Positions 18,621 through 29,338 of a stretch of 47,992 nucleotides of DNA are shown here, piece by piece. Origin of the DNA: Kocuria atrinae C3-8 (GTDB taxonomy: Bacteria; Actinomycetota; Actinomycetes; Actinomycetales; Micrococcaceae); contig NZ_AJXN01000035.1 of the NCBI RefSeq assembly GCF_000286355.1, positions 1 through 47,992 on the forward strand. The letters are read 5' to 3'. The position numbers and the translations under genes were made by a program. The notes under the pieces are model-generated. The model searched no databases. It saw only the letters and a program-made list of their open reading frames with translations, and was not told the origin of the DNA. Position 1 is the first letter of the stretch. Each line of letters begins with the position of its first letter.

Positions 18621-20230
18621 TCACTGGCCGGAGCGGCGTCGTCGGCGCCTTTCGAACCAACCGCGAGGCCCGCCCTCGATGAGAACGTGCTTGGTGTGCG
18701 GGTCGAGCAGCATGAGGTACGCGGTGAATGCCAGGGCGATGAAGTAGGCGATCGTGGAGACATCCCACTGGACCTCGATGAACGGCCACACGGAGAGCTG
18801 ATCCTGCGCACCGAAGATCACGAAGAACCCGGTGATCACATAGAGCACCCGCACCTGCCAGTTGTCCTTGATGCCGGTAACCGCCAGGAAGGCAGGAACC
18901 ACAGGATGTACCAGGGCTGGATGATGGGGGAGAGCATCACGACCGCGGCGAAGGCCAGACCCATGCGGCGGACCACGCGGTGGCTGCGCTGGCCCTCGCC
19001 CCAGAACATCAGCAGCACCACGATGCCGATGCCCAGATATTTCAGGGCGGTGCGCAAGGCTTTGGCGATGTCACCACCGGGTAGACCCAGGCGTCGCCGA
19101 TCCGGTTGACCTGCATGCCAAGGAACCCGGACGGCGAATAGCCGGTGAAGCCCGGAGTGGGGTCCAAGATCGCCAGGATCCATCCCGTGCCCAGGTTGTA
19201 GGGGATGCCGCTGAGGTAGAGCACACCGAAACTTAGGATCGCCGTGCCCGCCCAGGTGGCGAATTTACGCGGCCAGGAAGCGTTACGGCCGGCCCACAGC
19301 AGGCCGATGAACGGCAGCAGAAGAATGGTGATCGGTTTTATGCCGATCGAAGCCGTGACCAACAGGATGCCGCGGATAGCCTGCCGGTCGCCGCGAAGTA
19401 GGTACCGGCCACGGCCAGGCCCACCATCAGGCCGTCGTTGTGGGCGCTGGCCACAAAGCTGATGAGGAACAGCGGGTTGGCGACCGAGAGCCAGAGGCGC
19501 GAGCGCCGTCGAACCCGTGCATTTCGGCGAGCTTGGGCACATAGATCACGCACAACGCTACGCCGATGCACGCGAGGGCGCGGAACAAGAGGCCCGAGAG
19601 GTCTGGCTGCGCGTCGGTGATCTTGACGACCAGGTGCGCGAGCCACAGGAAGTACGGGCCATAGGGCGTGCGGGATTCGGCCCACGCCGGATCGGCGCCC
19701 AACATGAACCAGTTGTCGAGGGTTGAGATGCCGGTTGTGTACGGATTCTCCCCGGCATCCATGAGACGCCCCTGGCCGATATAGGCGTAGACGTCGCGCG
19801 AAAAAATGGGAACGGCCAGGAACAGAGGCGAGGACCAAGCGACGATAGCGATGACGACGGCGCGCAGCGAACCTTCCGGCCAACCGGCCAGTCGCTGCCC
19901 CAGCCGGATCCACGAACGCATGAGCAGCATCGCGCCGAAGGTCAACAGGAACGTGGAGGTGTAGATGCCCCAGCCCTCGGTGCGCATGGCAATCACCAAC
20001 GGATTGCGGACCATGGGGGAGCCCAACGCCATCCACCCGATACCGATGGAACCCACGAACATCATGAGTGAGCCAACTAGGCCCTGAATGATGGCGATGT
20101 AGGGGCGGGGAATCAGAGGAGTGCCGGGTACGGAGCGTGCTTCGGCGAGAGAAGGGCCATCGGCGGCTTGTCGTTGTGCCGGAATGCTGCCGCTGGCAGT
20201 GACCTCCGGACGCGAACCACTTTCCGCCAT
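18621..20230 (-). CDS. mptB: MptB-like alpha-1,6-mannosyltransferase (four frame breaks)
   Basis: A polytopic GT-C-fold glycosyltransferase that uses polyprenyl-phosphomannose to extend the mannan core of lipomannan outside the membrane. The repaired protein is 537 aa with about 12 membrane segments. Diagnostic segments are the first-loop acidic motif IFSRDVYAYIGQGRLMDAG and ENPYTTG, then ESRTPYGPYFLWLAHLVV and SVANPLFLISFVASAHNDG, matching the polyprenol-phosphomannose mannosyltransferase MptB family. Breaks lie near 19500, 19393, 19078 and 18890, each a single missing base; the third is consistent with CCCGGGT read as CCCGGT. It is divergent from two tandem GT87-like genes, and together they probably form a lipomannan biosynthesis locus. 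The N-terminal 40 residues are a hydrophilic cytoplasmic tail. Confidence 0.85.
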
Positions 20231-20538
20231 GACCTGTGTCGTTCCCCTACTTGTGACCGTCTTCGGGTGCCCGGGTCCAAGGCCCGCGGGACGTTTCTCA
20301 GGAGGCTGATCCTAGCAGTCAGGGCCGCCTCAGCCGGGGGTATCCGGGCCTGTTCCGGCAGGGGATTAGCGGGGAGTGGGCTCTTATGTGCCTGACCCCA
20401 TGCGCCAAGAGTCCATGGAGAGGCGCTCGTGGCACGTAGCATGAGTAAACACCCGTGCCCATTTCCACTGGGGCACAGGACTGGATTCCTGAGGCCGCCC
20501 GCGGTCTCGTACCGCCGCGCACCCGACGAGGATTGATC

Positions 20539-21845
20539 ATGTCCACGCACAAGCCGTTGACCCAACAGGACCGATTGAACGTTCTGGATCGTCCCCGGAA
20601 CCTACCGGGGTGGTTGACCTCCCCGCGTGCGCTCCTGGCAGGGTTCGTGGTTCTGCACCTCGTGTTCCTGATCTTCGCTCTGATCGTCTCTCTTAACGGC
20701 AATGCCTTCAGTGACACCAATATTTATCGGGACTGGACACGCATCGGCTTTGACCAAGATGCTCTGGACGGGGGACCCAGCCCGTGGGTCTACCCCGTGC
20801 TGGCACTGTTGCCCATGGCGCTCGCGGGCATCGCTGGCCCGGCACCCTTCTTCTTCCTCTGGGTTCTGATAACCACCCTGCTCAACGCCTGGGCCGTCCT
20901 TAAACTCACCGACCGCGGCCGCAACACGCAGGCCATCCCCGCGGCCTGGTGGTGGCTGGGCTTCACGTTCCTCATGGGGTGGTTGGGTTTCGCCCGGGTC
21001 GACGGCGTGACGGCCCCCATTGTGCTCGTGGCCCTGGCCTACGGGGTGGCTCACCCGTTCATTGCCTCCACTCTGCTGAGCATCGCCACGTGGATGAAGG
21101 TCTGGCCCGCAGCCATCGTGCTCGCGCTGTTCACCGTGGTGCGTCAGCGCGTGCAGGTGGTCGTGGCGGGCCTGATCGTGAGCGCGGTGGCCGCGGGCAT
21201 TGCCGCAGCCATGGGTGCTCTGCCTTGCTCTTCAACTTCCTCACGCAGCAGGGCGACCGTGGCATGCAGCTGGAAGCCACGTTCACCACTCCGTGGCTGT
21301 GGTCCTCCGTGCTGGGCGTGGGCGGCTCGCAGATGTACATGAACACCGACATCAACTCCATGCAGGTGGACGGCCCGGGCACCGAGGTCATGTCCTCGCT
21401 CATGCAGCCCCTGCTGATTCTGGCCGCGCTGGCGGCCACCGCATTGCTGGTCCGGGCCCTGCGCCATGGTCAACGCACGGGTGGCGCGGAGCGAACCGAG
21501 CTGCTGCTCGCCGGAACCCTGACGCTGGTGTCCGTGTTCATCGTGTTCAACAAGGTGGGCTCGCCCCAGTTCATGGTGTGGCTCGGCCCGGCCGTGGCTC
21601 TGGGACTCGTGCACCACTGGCGATCGTGGCGTACCCCGGCCATCATGCTGATCGCGATAGCGGTGCTGACGTTCTTCATTTACCCGCTGTTCTACACAGA
21701 ACTGAGCCATGACAACCCGGCCATGGCCCTGGTGCTGACCGTGCGCAACGCGCTGCTTGTTGTGCTGATGCTGTGGTCTGCCCGCCGTCTGTACTGGCTG
21801 GGTTCAAAGCGCCCCACCGATGAGCTCGTGACCAAGGAGTCCTGA
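20539..21845 (+). CDS. GT87-family polytopic glycosyltransferase, copy 1 (one frame break)
   Basis: A 435-aa (repaired) membrane enzyme with about ten helices, of the GT87/DUF2029 mannosyltransferase type that uses polyprenyl-phosphate sugars. The first extracytoplasmic loop holds NAFSDTNIYRDW, the acidic site usual for GT-C enzymes. SPWVYPVLALLPM, ARVDGVTAPIVL and ATWMKVWPAAIVLA are strongly shared with the next gene, as is the late VFNKVGSPQFMVWLGP. ATG 20539 is chosen with ACGAGGA upstream. The frame breaks near 21228 (…MGALP | LLFNFL…), consistent with CCC read as CC. It is divergent from an mptB-like gene, so a role in mannan or lipomannan elongation or branching is likely but not proven. 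Confidence 0.8.
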
Positions 21846-21905
21846 CATTTCCGCCGCATTCTTCGAACGGCTGAGCGGCGTACGCGACGCCTGCTGCCGG
21901 ACCGT

Positions 21906-23269
21906 GTGATCGCCTGGTTCTCCCGCCCTTCCAGCGTGTGGTGGGGTTTCGCGGTGGTCCATCTGTACTACATGGGTTGGATGGCGTCCTTCTTCCTGAA
22001 CGGGTGGGCCTTCAGCGACACCGAGCAGTACCGCGAGTGGGCCATGGCCGGGTTCACACCGGAGGTCACCGATCAGTCGATCAGCCCGTGGGTCTATCCG
22101 GTCCTGGCGCAGCTTCCCATCCACGCGGCCGGTATCGCCGGGCACGATCGGTACCTACTCGCGTGGACCCTCATCATCACGGCTCTCAATGCGGTTGCGA
22201 TCTGGTTCCTCACCCGCCGCTCCATGCAGGGTCGCGGCGTGGCGCCCGCCTGGTGGCTGCTGATCTTCCTGGTGTTCATGGGCTACCTGAGCTTCGCCCG
22301 GGTCGAGGGCATCGCGGCACCCATCGTGCTGATCGGCATGCTCTACGCCGCCCGTCAGCCAGTGGTCGCATCCGTGTTGTTGAGCATTGCCACGTGGATC
22401 AAGGTGTGGCCCGCGGCGGTCATCCTCTCCCTGCTCATCGCGGCCAAGAAGCGGGCGCAGGTGTTCCTGGCCGGCGTAGTGGTCACCGCGGTGGTCGTAC
22501 TCGGAACGTGGCTGTCCGGCGGATTGGCTCGCATCGCTGACTTCATGGTCAATCAGGGTTCGCGCGGCATGCAGCTCGAGGCCACGTTCTCCACCCCGTG
22601 GGTGTGGCTGAGCGTCCTGGACATCGCGGATTCCAAAATTGCGGACAACACGGCAATCAACTCATCCGAGGTCTACGGGCCCGGCACCGAGGTCGCCGCA
22701 TATCTGATGCAGCCGCTGCTCATCGTGGCAGTGGTCATCGGTACCGCTCTGCTGATCCGTTCGCTGCGCAGGGGAGCGGACCGCGGCGAACTCTTCTACG
22801 AGGGCGCCTGATGATGACCACCGTGCTCATCGTGTTCAACAAGGTGGGCTCACCCCAGTTCATGATCTGGCTCGCGCCCGTGATCGTGGCCGGCCTGGTC
22901 TACGACTGGAAGCGCTGGCGTACCCCGGCAGCCCTGCTCATGGGTATCGCCGTGGTCACGTTCGTCATCTACCCGCTCTTCTACACCCCGCTGATCCACG
23001 CCAACCCGATCATGGCCGGCGTGCTGACCATCCGAAACGTCCTCCTGGTACTGCTGCTCGCCTGGTCGGTCAAGCGCACCTGGGATCTCGGAACCAAGTC
23101 GCAGCCCGCAGGCGAGGTGGCTCAGGCTGAGGCGCCGCGCTCGCCGGTTGCCCTGGTCAGGAACGCGACCAGAACGACGTCGTACGGAGACTTTGGCGCA
23201 CCACGAACCAAAGGCGCCCCGGACAGTAACTGTCCGGGCGCCTTCGGCTTCTTCAGGAACGTGAAGTGA
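21906..23269 (+). CDS. GT87-family polytopic glycosyltransferase, copy 2 (one frame break)
   Basis: A tandem paralogue of the preceding gene, about 454 aa after repair. It repeats WAFSDTEQYREW, SPWVYPVLAQLPI, ARVEGIAAPIVL, ATWIKVWPAAVIL, QGSRGMQLEATFSTPW and VFNKVGSPQFMIWL in the same order. It is therefore a duplication with conserved active-site residues. GTG 21906 is the likely start; no better one is visible. The frame breaks near 22808 (…FYEGA | LMMTTVL…), consistent with GCCCTG losing a C. The final 40 codons run into the terminator hairpin, so the real C-terminus is uncertain. One more missing base near 23155 would give a stop at 23227-23229 inside the hairpin. Confidence 0.75.
23211..23244 (+). 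terminator. Strong hairpin between the convergent GT87 and MFS genes
   Basis: AAGGCGCCCCGGACAG (23211-23226) pairs with CTGTCCGGGCGCCTT (23230-23244) with one bulged C around a TAA loop. The A- and T-ended arms allow it to work for both converging transcripts. Confidence 0.8.
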
Positions 23270-23280
23270 AGGTCGGAACC

Positions 23281-24605
23281 TTACTTCTCGTCGGTGGTGC
23301 CGGTTGCTGCCTCGACACCGGCCTCCGGGTTACCGGGAGGAGTGGTGGGTTCGTTGATCGGGCGAGCGGGTTCCTTGAGCAGGAAAGGAGCCAGACCGCC
23401 GGCGACCAGCATGACCGCCAGGACGATGAAGGCCACCACGTAACCTGCAGCGTCAACCACTGCACCGACCAGGGCGCCTGAGCCATACCGCCGACGAACG
23501 CGCCAATATTGATGACGGCGAACGCGGAACCGATGATCTTCAGCGGGATCAAGCGGTAGGGGAGCATCAGGATGGCGGAGAAGGACCACATGATGAACAG
23601 GTTGGCCAGCCACATCATGACCGCGGTACCCCACAGGTTGGGGATGATCACGGCGATGACCATGAGCACTGCGCCGATGCTGGACATCAGCAGCATGAAG
23701 ACCTTCTCGTTGTTCTCGAACCAGCGCTTGACCACGGTGGCACCCGTGCTGGTAGCAATCCACAGCGAGAGACCGTAACCGACCATCACGACCATGTACT
23801 CCCAACCGGTGGGGGTGATGCCGAACTGTTCGGAGTACATCGTGGCGAGCCAGGTCAGCAGACCCACGCCCACGGCGTTGTTGAGCAAGAGGCACAGACC
23901 CAGGACCAGGGAGTTGCGGTTTTTCCAGGCGTCCAGGATGGAGACGTCGTTCTTAGCCTTGGCGGCGGCCTTGTCAGCAGCGGCAGCCTTATCGGCCGGG
24001 GACTCGCTCGGGACCAGCTTGACGAACATCAGGGTCGCAACGACCAGCAGGACAGCCAGCAGGAAGTACATCCAACGGAAGTCACGGGCGACCACGAGCG
24101 GTGCGAAGACCAGGTAAACGAGGATCGTACCGATACCGGCGGTGGAGACCACCTTGGACTGCACGGCGCCGCGCTCTTCAGCAGCGAACATCTTGGCGAT
24201 GACCGGCGGGGTGCCGTTGGTGTAACCGGCCTGACCAAAACCGATGATCAGACGTGCCAGCGGGATCAGGATGAAGATCATGGACGTGGAGCTGAAGCCG
24301 GCGAAGCCGAAGAATGCAGCGCCAGCGGCCAGGATCAGCAGCGCCACCGGGATGAAGATGCGGTAGCCGTAGCGGTCCACGAACCAACCGGCCACGAACG
24401 TCATCACGATGAAGGACAGGTAGAACAGGGTGGTGATCAGACCGAACTGGGTCTTGGTGAAGGTCTCCAGCCCCAGGTTGGACATGTACGCGGGATCGGT
24501 CAGGAACGGACCGATAGCGCCCGCCAGACCCTTCTCGATGTTCGCCAGCAAACCCACGGAGAAGAGTGTGGCGAACACGCCCTTCTGGGTTTTGGTGAGG
24601 TTCAT
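23281..24605 (-). CDS. MFS transporter, anion:cation symporter-like (one frame break)
   Basis: A 441-aa (repaired) 12-helix carrier. FVAGWFVDRYGYRIFIPVAL matches the MFS loop 2-3 motif, and IIGFGQAGYTNGTPPVIAKMF recalls the helix-4 region of ACS-family organic-anion symporters. A Lys/Ala-rich cytoplasmic loop (DKAAAADKAAAKAKNDVS) links the halves. The frame breaks near 23479, affecting only the last two helices and the tail. ATG 24605 is preceded by GAGGAAAT. It lies 39 bp after an M20 amidohydrolase gene in the same direction, so it probably imports the substrate of that hydrolase, for example an N-acyl amino acid or aminobenzoyl conjugate. Confidence 0.82.
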
Positions 24606-24644
24606 TTCCTCAGCCTTTCGTACTCAAGTGGTGCGGATGGGGGA

Positions 24645-25802
24645 TCAGGAAGCCAGGAAGTCCAGGGCGATCTGCACTTCCGTGCGGGCGCCGGCTTCGA
24701 GAGCCTCTTCCTTGATGTCGAACTTGGGGTGGTGGTTCATGTAGGGCAGGCCGTCCTCGGCGGTGCCGCCGCCCAGGAAGATGAAGCAACCGGGGATCTC
24801 ACGGGCGAAGTAGGAGAAGTCCTCGGACGCGGAGGTGGGCGGACCCCAGAACGCGTTCTCGTCTCCCACGGCCTTCTTGGCTGCTTCCAGAGCCAGTTCC
24901 GCAAGCTCATCGTTGTTGATGACCACGGGATAGCCCTCGGCCCACTGGAATTCGGGCTTGGCGCCGTACGCGGCACACACGTTCTCGACGATCGAGGTGG
25001 CGCGCTCCTTGAGGATGTTCCAGTCGTCGTCGTCCACGGTGCGCATGGAGACACCCAACTTGGCCGAATCCGGGATCACGTTGGGAGCCTGACCGGACTG
25101 GATCATGCCTACGTTGACCACGTTCATGTGATCGGGTGCAACGTTGCGGGACACGATGGTGTTCAGTGCCACGGTCACCTGAGCGGCCACTAGCACCGGG
25201 TCGATCCCGTCCTGCGGCATGGAGCCGTGGGAACCCTGACCGTTGATCGTCAGGAAGAAGCCGCCGGCCACGGTGGAGGCGGGGCCCTTGTGCACGCTGA
25301 CGGTGCCGGTCTTCTGGTTCATGATGTGCATGCCGTAGATGGCGTCCACGTCTTCCAGGACACCGGCGGCCACCATTTCCTTGGCACCTCCGGGAGGGGT
25401 CTCCTCAGCGTGCTGGAAGATGAGCTTCACGCGGCCGTTGAAGGTGTCCTTGAGCTCGGTCAAGGCCTTAGCGGCGCCGAGCAACATGGCGGTGTGGGTG
25501 TCGTGACCACACGCGTGCATCACGCCGTCCACGGTGGAACGGAATTCGTTGTCGGTTTCCTCGTTGAGAGGGAGCGCGTCCATATCGGCGCGCAGTGCCA
25601 CGGTCTTACCGGGACCCTTGCCCTCGATCACGGCCACCACGGAGGTCTCGGTGGGGTGAGTGGGGGTCAATCCGAAGCTTTCCAGGGTTTCGGCCACGAA
25701 CTTGGCCGTGTTGTGCTCCTTGAAGGACAGCTCGGGGTTAGCGTGAAAGTGCCGGCGCCACTTGATGATGTCGGCGGCGGGAACGTTGATCTCGATAGAC
25801 AT
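24645..25802 (-). CDS. M20-family amidohydrolase (aminoacylase/hippurate hydrolase type)
   Basis: An intact 385-residue binuclear metal-dependent amidohydrolase of the M20D group. It carries RADMDALPLNEET, ACGHDTHTAMLLGAAKAL (His and Asp ligands), QHAEETPPGGAKEMVAAG (bridging/catalytic Glu pair) and the late TSASEDFSYFAREIPG. The protein hydrolyses N-acyl amino acids or related amides in the cytoplasm; no signal peptide is present. ATG 25802 is chosen because AGGAG sits 6 bp upstream. Longer upstream extensions run into the regulatory region. It is the first gene of an operon with an MFS transporter. Several GAGCC half-sites upstream, one only 22 bp before the start, suggest substrate-responsive repression. 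Confidence 0.92.
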   Translation of the reverse strand: MSIEINVPAADIIKWRRHFHANPELSFKEHNTAKFVAETLESFGLTPTHPTETSVVAVIEGKGPGKTVALRADMDALPLNEETDNEFRSTVDGVMHACGHDTHTAMLLGAAKALTELKDTFNGRVKLIFQHAEETPPGGAKEMVAAGVLEDVDAIYGMHIMNQKTGTVSVHKGPASTVAGGFFLTINGQGSHGSMPQDGIDPVLVAAQVTVALNTIVSRNVAPDHMNVVNVGMIQSGQAPNVIPDSAKLGVSMRTVDDDDWNILKERATSIVENVCAAYGAKPEFQWAEGYPVVINNDELAELALEAAKKAVGDENAFWGPPTSASEDFSYFAREIPGCFIFLGGGTAEDGLPYMNHHPKFDIKEEALEAGARTEVQIALDFLAS

Positions 25803-25823
25803 GGTCGCTCCTGAAGGATTTAT

Positions 25824-25890
25824 GAGCCAATTGGCTCGATTTTGACGATTTCGAGCCGTTCCAACGCAGCAAGTGTAACTTTTTCGGCTC
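25824..25890 (-). promoter_or_regulatory. GAGCC operator cluster upstream of the amidohydrolase operon
   Basis: GAGCCAATTGGCTC (25824-25837) is a perfect 14-bp palindrome in the leader. A second pair, GATTTCGAGCC (25848-25857 region) and GGCTCAAATC (25886-25895), forms a wide inverted repeat sharing the same GAGCC core. Together they give four half-sites within about 70 bp, resembling a LacI/TetR-type operator array. The regulator is not in the window. Confidence 0.6.
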
Positions 25891-26062
25891 AAATCGTGTC
25901 CAGTTGAACAATTCCAGTTTCGCACCCCCGGGTGAAACGCAACTGTTTCCTAACTCTGTGGCAGCGGGATCCGAGCGGGCTAGCCTCCTGGCAGCATGCT
26001 GAGTGGTAGTTTTGACCTTGAAAAATAACCAGTAGTGAAGTTCAAGCAACATCGGAGGCGGC

Positions 26063-26941
26063 ATGAGTCATGCAGTGGGCCCGGAAAGCGGCCACACCCC
26101 CGGCGCGCGTACTCGGGCAACCAAGAAACCTGGAGCGGCATCCATCCTTGATGTCGCCAAGGTCTTCGCCCGTTTGCTGCCCAAGCAGCTCAAGGACGAG
26201 GCGCAGTTAGCGGTACTCGAGCTCAAGGACAAGGGGATCAAGCTCGGCGTGGGTGCGGCCCTCGCCATTGTGGGCCTGGTGTTCCTGGGTATGGCTGTCA
26301 TCGCACTGATCGGTGCGGCCATTGCGGGCTTGTCGAACGTGATGCCGGCGTGGTTGGCCGCGTTGCTGCTGGCCCTGCTCTTCATCATCATTCTTGCGGT
26401 CCTCGCACTGATTGCGTTGTCCAAGATCAAGAGCGCTCTGCCGCTCAAGCCGGAGAAGACTATTTTCGGTCTCCGTTACGATCTGGGTGTCGTGAAGGAA
26501 GGCTCTGCCTACACCGAAGGTCGCGTGCAGCGTGAGATGAACGAGGCCGAGCAGCAGAAGGCACGCGAGCAGGAAGCTGCCGCCAACGACCCCAACCAGG
26601 TCAAGCCGGTCAAGCCGACCGAGGAGCAGTTGCGCCACCGTCTGAAGTTGCGCCGCGAGCACCTGAAGAGCCTGCGCGACGACGCTCAGAATCGTGCGGA
26701 CTCCGTTCAAGCAGCCACTCAGGGATTCGTTGGTCGCACCGCGAATACCTTCAAGTCCACCGAGAACTCGATCAAGCAGACCTTCGCGACCAGTGGCGGT
26801 TCGCAGGGTGTGCGTACCGGGGGTTCCACCTCGGCCACTGCCGGCGAGAACCCGCTGGCGGATCGCTGGCAGCCGCTCGCGGTTGCCGCAACCGCGGGAT
26901 CTGCGTTCTTGGTGTTCTTGCGCAAGCTCCTCAAGAAGTAA
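26063..26941 (+). CDS. Holin-X (phage-holin superfamily III) membrane protein
   Basis: An intact 292-aa protein. Residues 50-120 hold an amphipathic helix followed by two long hydrophobic helices (LGVGAALAIVGLVFLGMAVI and the segment LAALLLALLFIIILAVLALI), the pattern of the actinobacterial holin-X/DUF1469 family. The rest is a charged, coiled-coil-like tail (EMNEAEQQKAREQE … RLKLRREHLKSLRDDAQNR) and a Ser/Thr/Gly linker, ending in a third short hydrophobic stretch and KLLKK. Despite the family name, chromosomal members are not lysis proteins as far as is known; a membrane-organising or envelope role is likely. GGAGG lies 6 bp before the ATG. It is divergent from the amidohydrolase operon. 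Confidence 0.75.
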   Translation: MSHAVGPESGHTPGARTRATKKPGAASILDVAKVFARLLPKQLKDEAQLAVLELKDKGIKLGVGAALAIVGLVFLGMAVIALIGAAIAGLSNVMPAWLAALLLALLFIIILAVLALIALSKIKSALPLKPEKTIFGLRYDLGVVKEGSAYTEGRVQREMNEAEQQKAREQEAAANDPNQVKPVKPTEEQLRHRLKLRREHLKSLRDDAQNRADSVQAATQGFVGRTANTFKSTENSIKQTFATSGGSQGVRTGGSTSATAGENPLADRWQPLAVAATAGSAFLVFLRKLLKK

Positions 26942-26959
26942 TCGCTCGACACGATTCGA

Positions 26960-27013
26960 CGACGCCGCGGCGTCGCCTCCGGAAGGCCGGGTCACCACGG
27001 TGACCGGCCTTCC
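26960..27013 (+). terminator. Double hairpin after the holin-like gene
   Basis: The first element is a perfect 16-bp palindrome CGACGCCGCGGCGTCG (26960-26975). The second pairs GGAAGGCCGG plus TCACC (26981-26996) with GGTGA plus CCGGCCTTCC (26999-27013), a 15-bp stem with one bulged G. The T-run is short (TTCC, then TCC), so termination is inferred from stem strength and position. Confidence 0.6.
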
Positions 27014-27139
27014 TCCTGCCCAACTCCTACCGGAGTATGGCGTTGGTCCTCCCACGGGCTGATTTCCATGATTTGGTGAGGAAAATGCCACGGGCGCGCC
27101 CTACGATGAAGCTGTGGTGGAAGATGTGATGAACCGGTG

Positions 27140-28092
27140 ATGCAGTGGTTGGCAGTTTCCTTGGCTCTCATAGCCGCCCTCTGCCTGGCGCTCGGTACTC
27201 AGACCCAGTCTGCGGCCGTCACGGCGCACACCCAGGAGGCTTTGAAGCCCTCGAACCTTGGTTCGCTGGTGCGCAATCCCAAGTGGGTGGCCGGGTTGGT
27301 TCTGCTGGGCCTGGGCACGGCACTCAACGTTGCCGCGTTGACCTTGGCGACCGTGACGGTAGTGCAACCCATCGGCGTGATCGCACTGGTGATCACCACC
27401 TTGTTGCACGCCAAGCACAAGCACCTGGACATCAATGTCCGGACGTGGGGTGCGATCTCTCTCTGCACCGCGGGCGGTGCGGTGTTCGTTGTGGCCGCTG
27501 TTGCGGGCACCGACCCACCTACTTGGCTGATCCCAAAGCGGAGACCATTTTGGTGTCCATCCTGATCGGGCTGGTCCTCTTCTTCGGCGTCGCGGAACTA
27601 TTTCTCCGGCACCGTCGCATCAGCATGTTCTACGTTCTGGCCGCGGGCATCCTCTACGGTTTCGTGGCGGTGTTGGTCCGGCTCACCATGACCCACACGA
27701 TCGCCCACGGAATCGGACAGATCCACTGGCTCACGGTCATCATGATCGTCGTGGCCTCCGTGGTGGGCGGCTGGATGGTCCAGTGCGCTTACTCGTGCGG
27801 ACCTCCCGATCTGGTCATCGCGGGTCTCACCGTGGTGGACCCGATTGTGGGCGTGGTCCTCGGCCTGTCGGTACTGGGGGAGGCCGGCCCCGACTTCACC
27901 CCTGGCATCGGCATGGTCATGTGTCTGGCAGGGACCGTTGCTATAGTCGGCGTGGTGTTGCTGTCTCGGCATCACCCTGAAGTCATTGAACGCAGGGAGC
28001 AAGCGAAGCGACTGCGCCGTGAACTCTCAAGTGAAACTCCACCTGCCGATTCCGCCACTTTGAAGACTTTGAACAGCACCCGTGAGCACTGA
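27140..28092 (+). CDS. DMT-superfamily (EamA/NIPA-like) transporter (one frame break)
   Basis: A 317-aa (repaired) protein of nine to ten hydrophobic helices arranged as two related halves, typical of drug/metabolite carriers. LGTALNVAALTLATVTVVQPIGVIALVITT and the matching second-half CGPPDLVIAGLTVVDPIVGVVLG carry the conserved Pro-containing helix. The substrate is unknown. The frame breaks near 27512 (…AGTDP | TYLADPKAE…), consistent with CCCC read as CCC. ATG 27140 is preferred; an overlapping GTG three bases upstream is possible. The tail is hydrophilic. The next gene starts 11 bp before the stop, so the two are translationally coupled. Confidence 0.75.
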
Positions 28093-29268
28093 GCATCCCG
28101 AGGAACCGCGCCCTTTGAAGATTCTGATCATCGCCGAGACCTATCCGCCGGACATCAACGGTTCAGCTCAGTTCGCTCGCCGTCTCGCGCAGGGCATGCT
28201 CGGCCGTGGCCACGAGGTTCACGTTATGGCACCCATGACTTCCAAGGGCAAGTCCCACACGGTCGAGAAGGACGGCGTGACCGAGCATCGAATTCGCTCG
28301 CATCGGGCTTTCACGCACCCGTATTTCCGACTGTGCTTCCCGTGGGAGGTCTACAGCGAGATTAAGCGGGTCATTGATGAAGTCCACCCGGATGTAGTTC
28401 ACAGTCAGTGCCACTACATCCTGGGGCGTCTCGGTATCCAGGAAGCTCAGCGCCGAGGGATCCGGTTGGTAGGCACCAACCACTTCATCCCGGAGAACAT
28501 CGAGCCGTTCCTGCCGTTCCCGGAATGGTTCATTCGTGGGTATCGGAAGGTGTCGTGGTGGGACCTGGCCCGCCAGTTCCGCCGCTGCGATGTGGTGACG
28601 GCACCGACCCAGTTGGCCGTGGACACCATGGTGACCAATGGCGTGGATGACAACGCGATTCCCGTGTCCAACGGCATTCAGGTGGGTGACTACGAACTTC
28701 ACCCGGGTGAGAACCTGAAGAAGCCCAACCGTGAGACCGTTCTGTTCTGCGGTCGCCTGGCCGTGGAGAAGAACGTCAACGAGCTGATCGAAGCATATCC
28801 CTCATCCCGGCCGAGAAGAATGTGCACGCGGAAATTGTGGGGGAGGGTGAGCAGCTCGACACATTGGTTTCGCTCGCGCACTCGCTGGGTGTGGCCGAAC
28901 GAATCCATTTCCGTGGGTTCCTGACCGACGAACAGCTGCGTGTTTCGTACCTGAACGCCGATGTGTTCTGTCAGCCGGGCACCGCCGAGCTGCAGTCGCT
29001 GGTCACGCTGGAAGCAATGTCCGCGTCCACCCCTGTGGTTCTCGCCAACGCGCGGGCCTTGCCGCACTTGGCGGACGAAGGAGTCAACGGCTACCTCTTC
29101 GAACCTGGAAATCCCCAGGACCTGGCGGAGAAGCTGCAGTTGGTTCTGGACGCCAGTCCCGAGAGACAGCGCGCCATGGGGGAGGCCAGTCACCGGATGA
29201 TGGCGCAGCACTCGTTCGCCAAGACGCTGGACACCTTCGAACGGATTTATCGCGGCGAACCTGTCTGA
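28082..29268 (+). CDS. GT4-family glycosyltransferase (one frame break)
   Basis: A GT-B-fold retaining glycosyltransferase of about 395 aa after repair. The N-terminal Rossmann half has ILIIAETYPPDINGSAQFA with the glycine-rich acceptor loop and LVGTNHFIPENIEPF. The C-terminal nucleotide-sugar half has LFCGRLAVEKNVNELIEA and PGTAELQSLVTLEAMSASTP, including the E-x7-E motif for the donor phosphate. This layout matches the GT4 mannosyltransferases that act on phosphatidylinositol mannosides or diacylglycerol glycolipids, which would suit a lipomannan-making organism, but the acceptor is not certain. The frame breaks near 28794 (ELIEA | ISLIPAEKNVHAEIVG), consistent with GCCATA losing a C. GTG 28082 overlaps the upstream DMT gene. 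Confidence 0.88.
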
Positions 29269-29338
29269 TGAGCGGCTCCACCGCGTGGATGCGGTAGCGT
29301 AGAGCGGCGACCACGGCACTGTTTCGTGGTGGCAACAG

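Noticed and set aside
26063-26941. Prophage remnant suggested by the holin-like gene
   Set aside because: No lysin, structural or integrase gene lies nearby, and this family is widespread on actinobacterial chromosomes.
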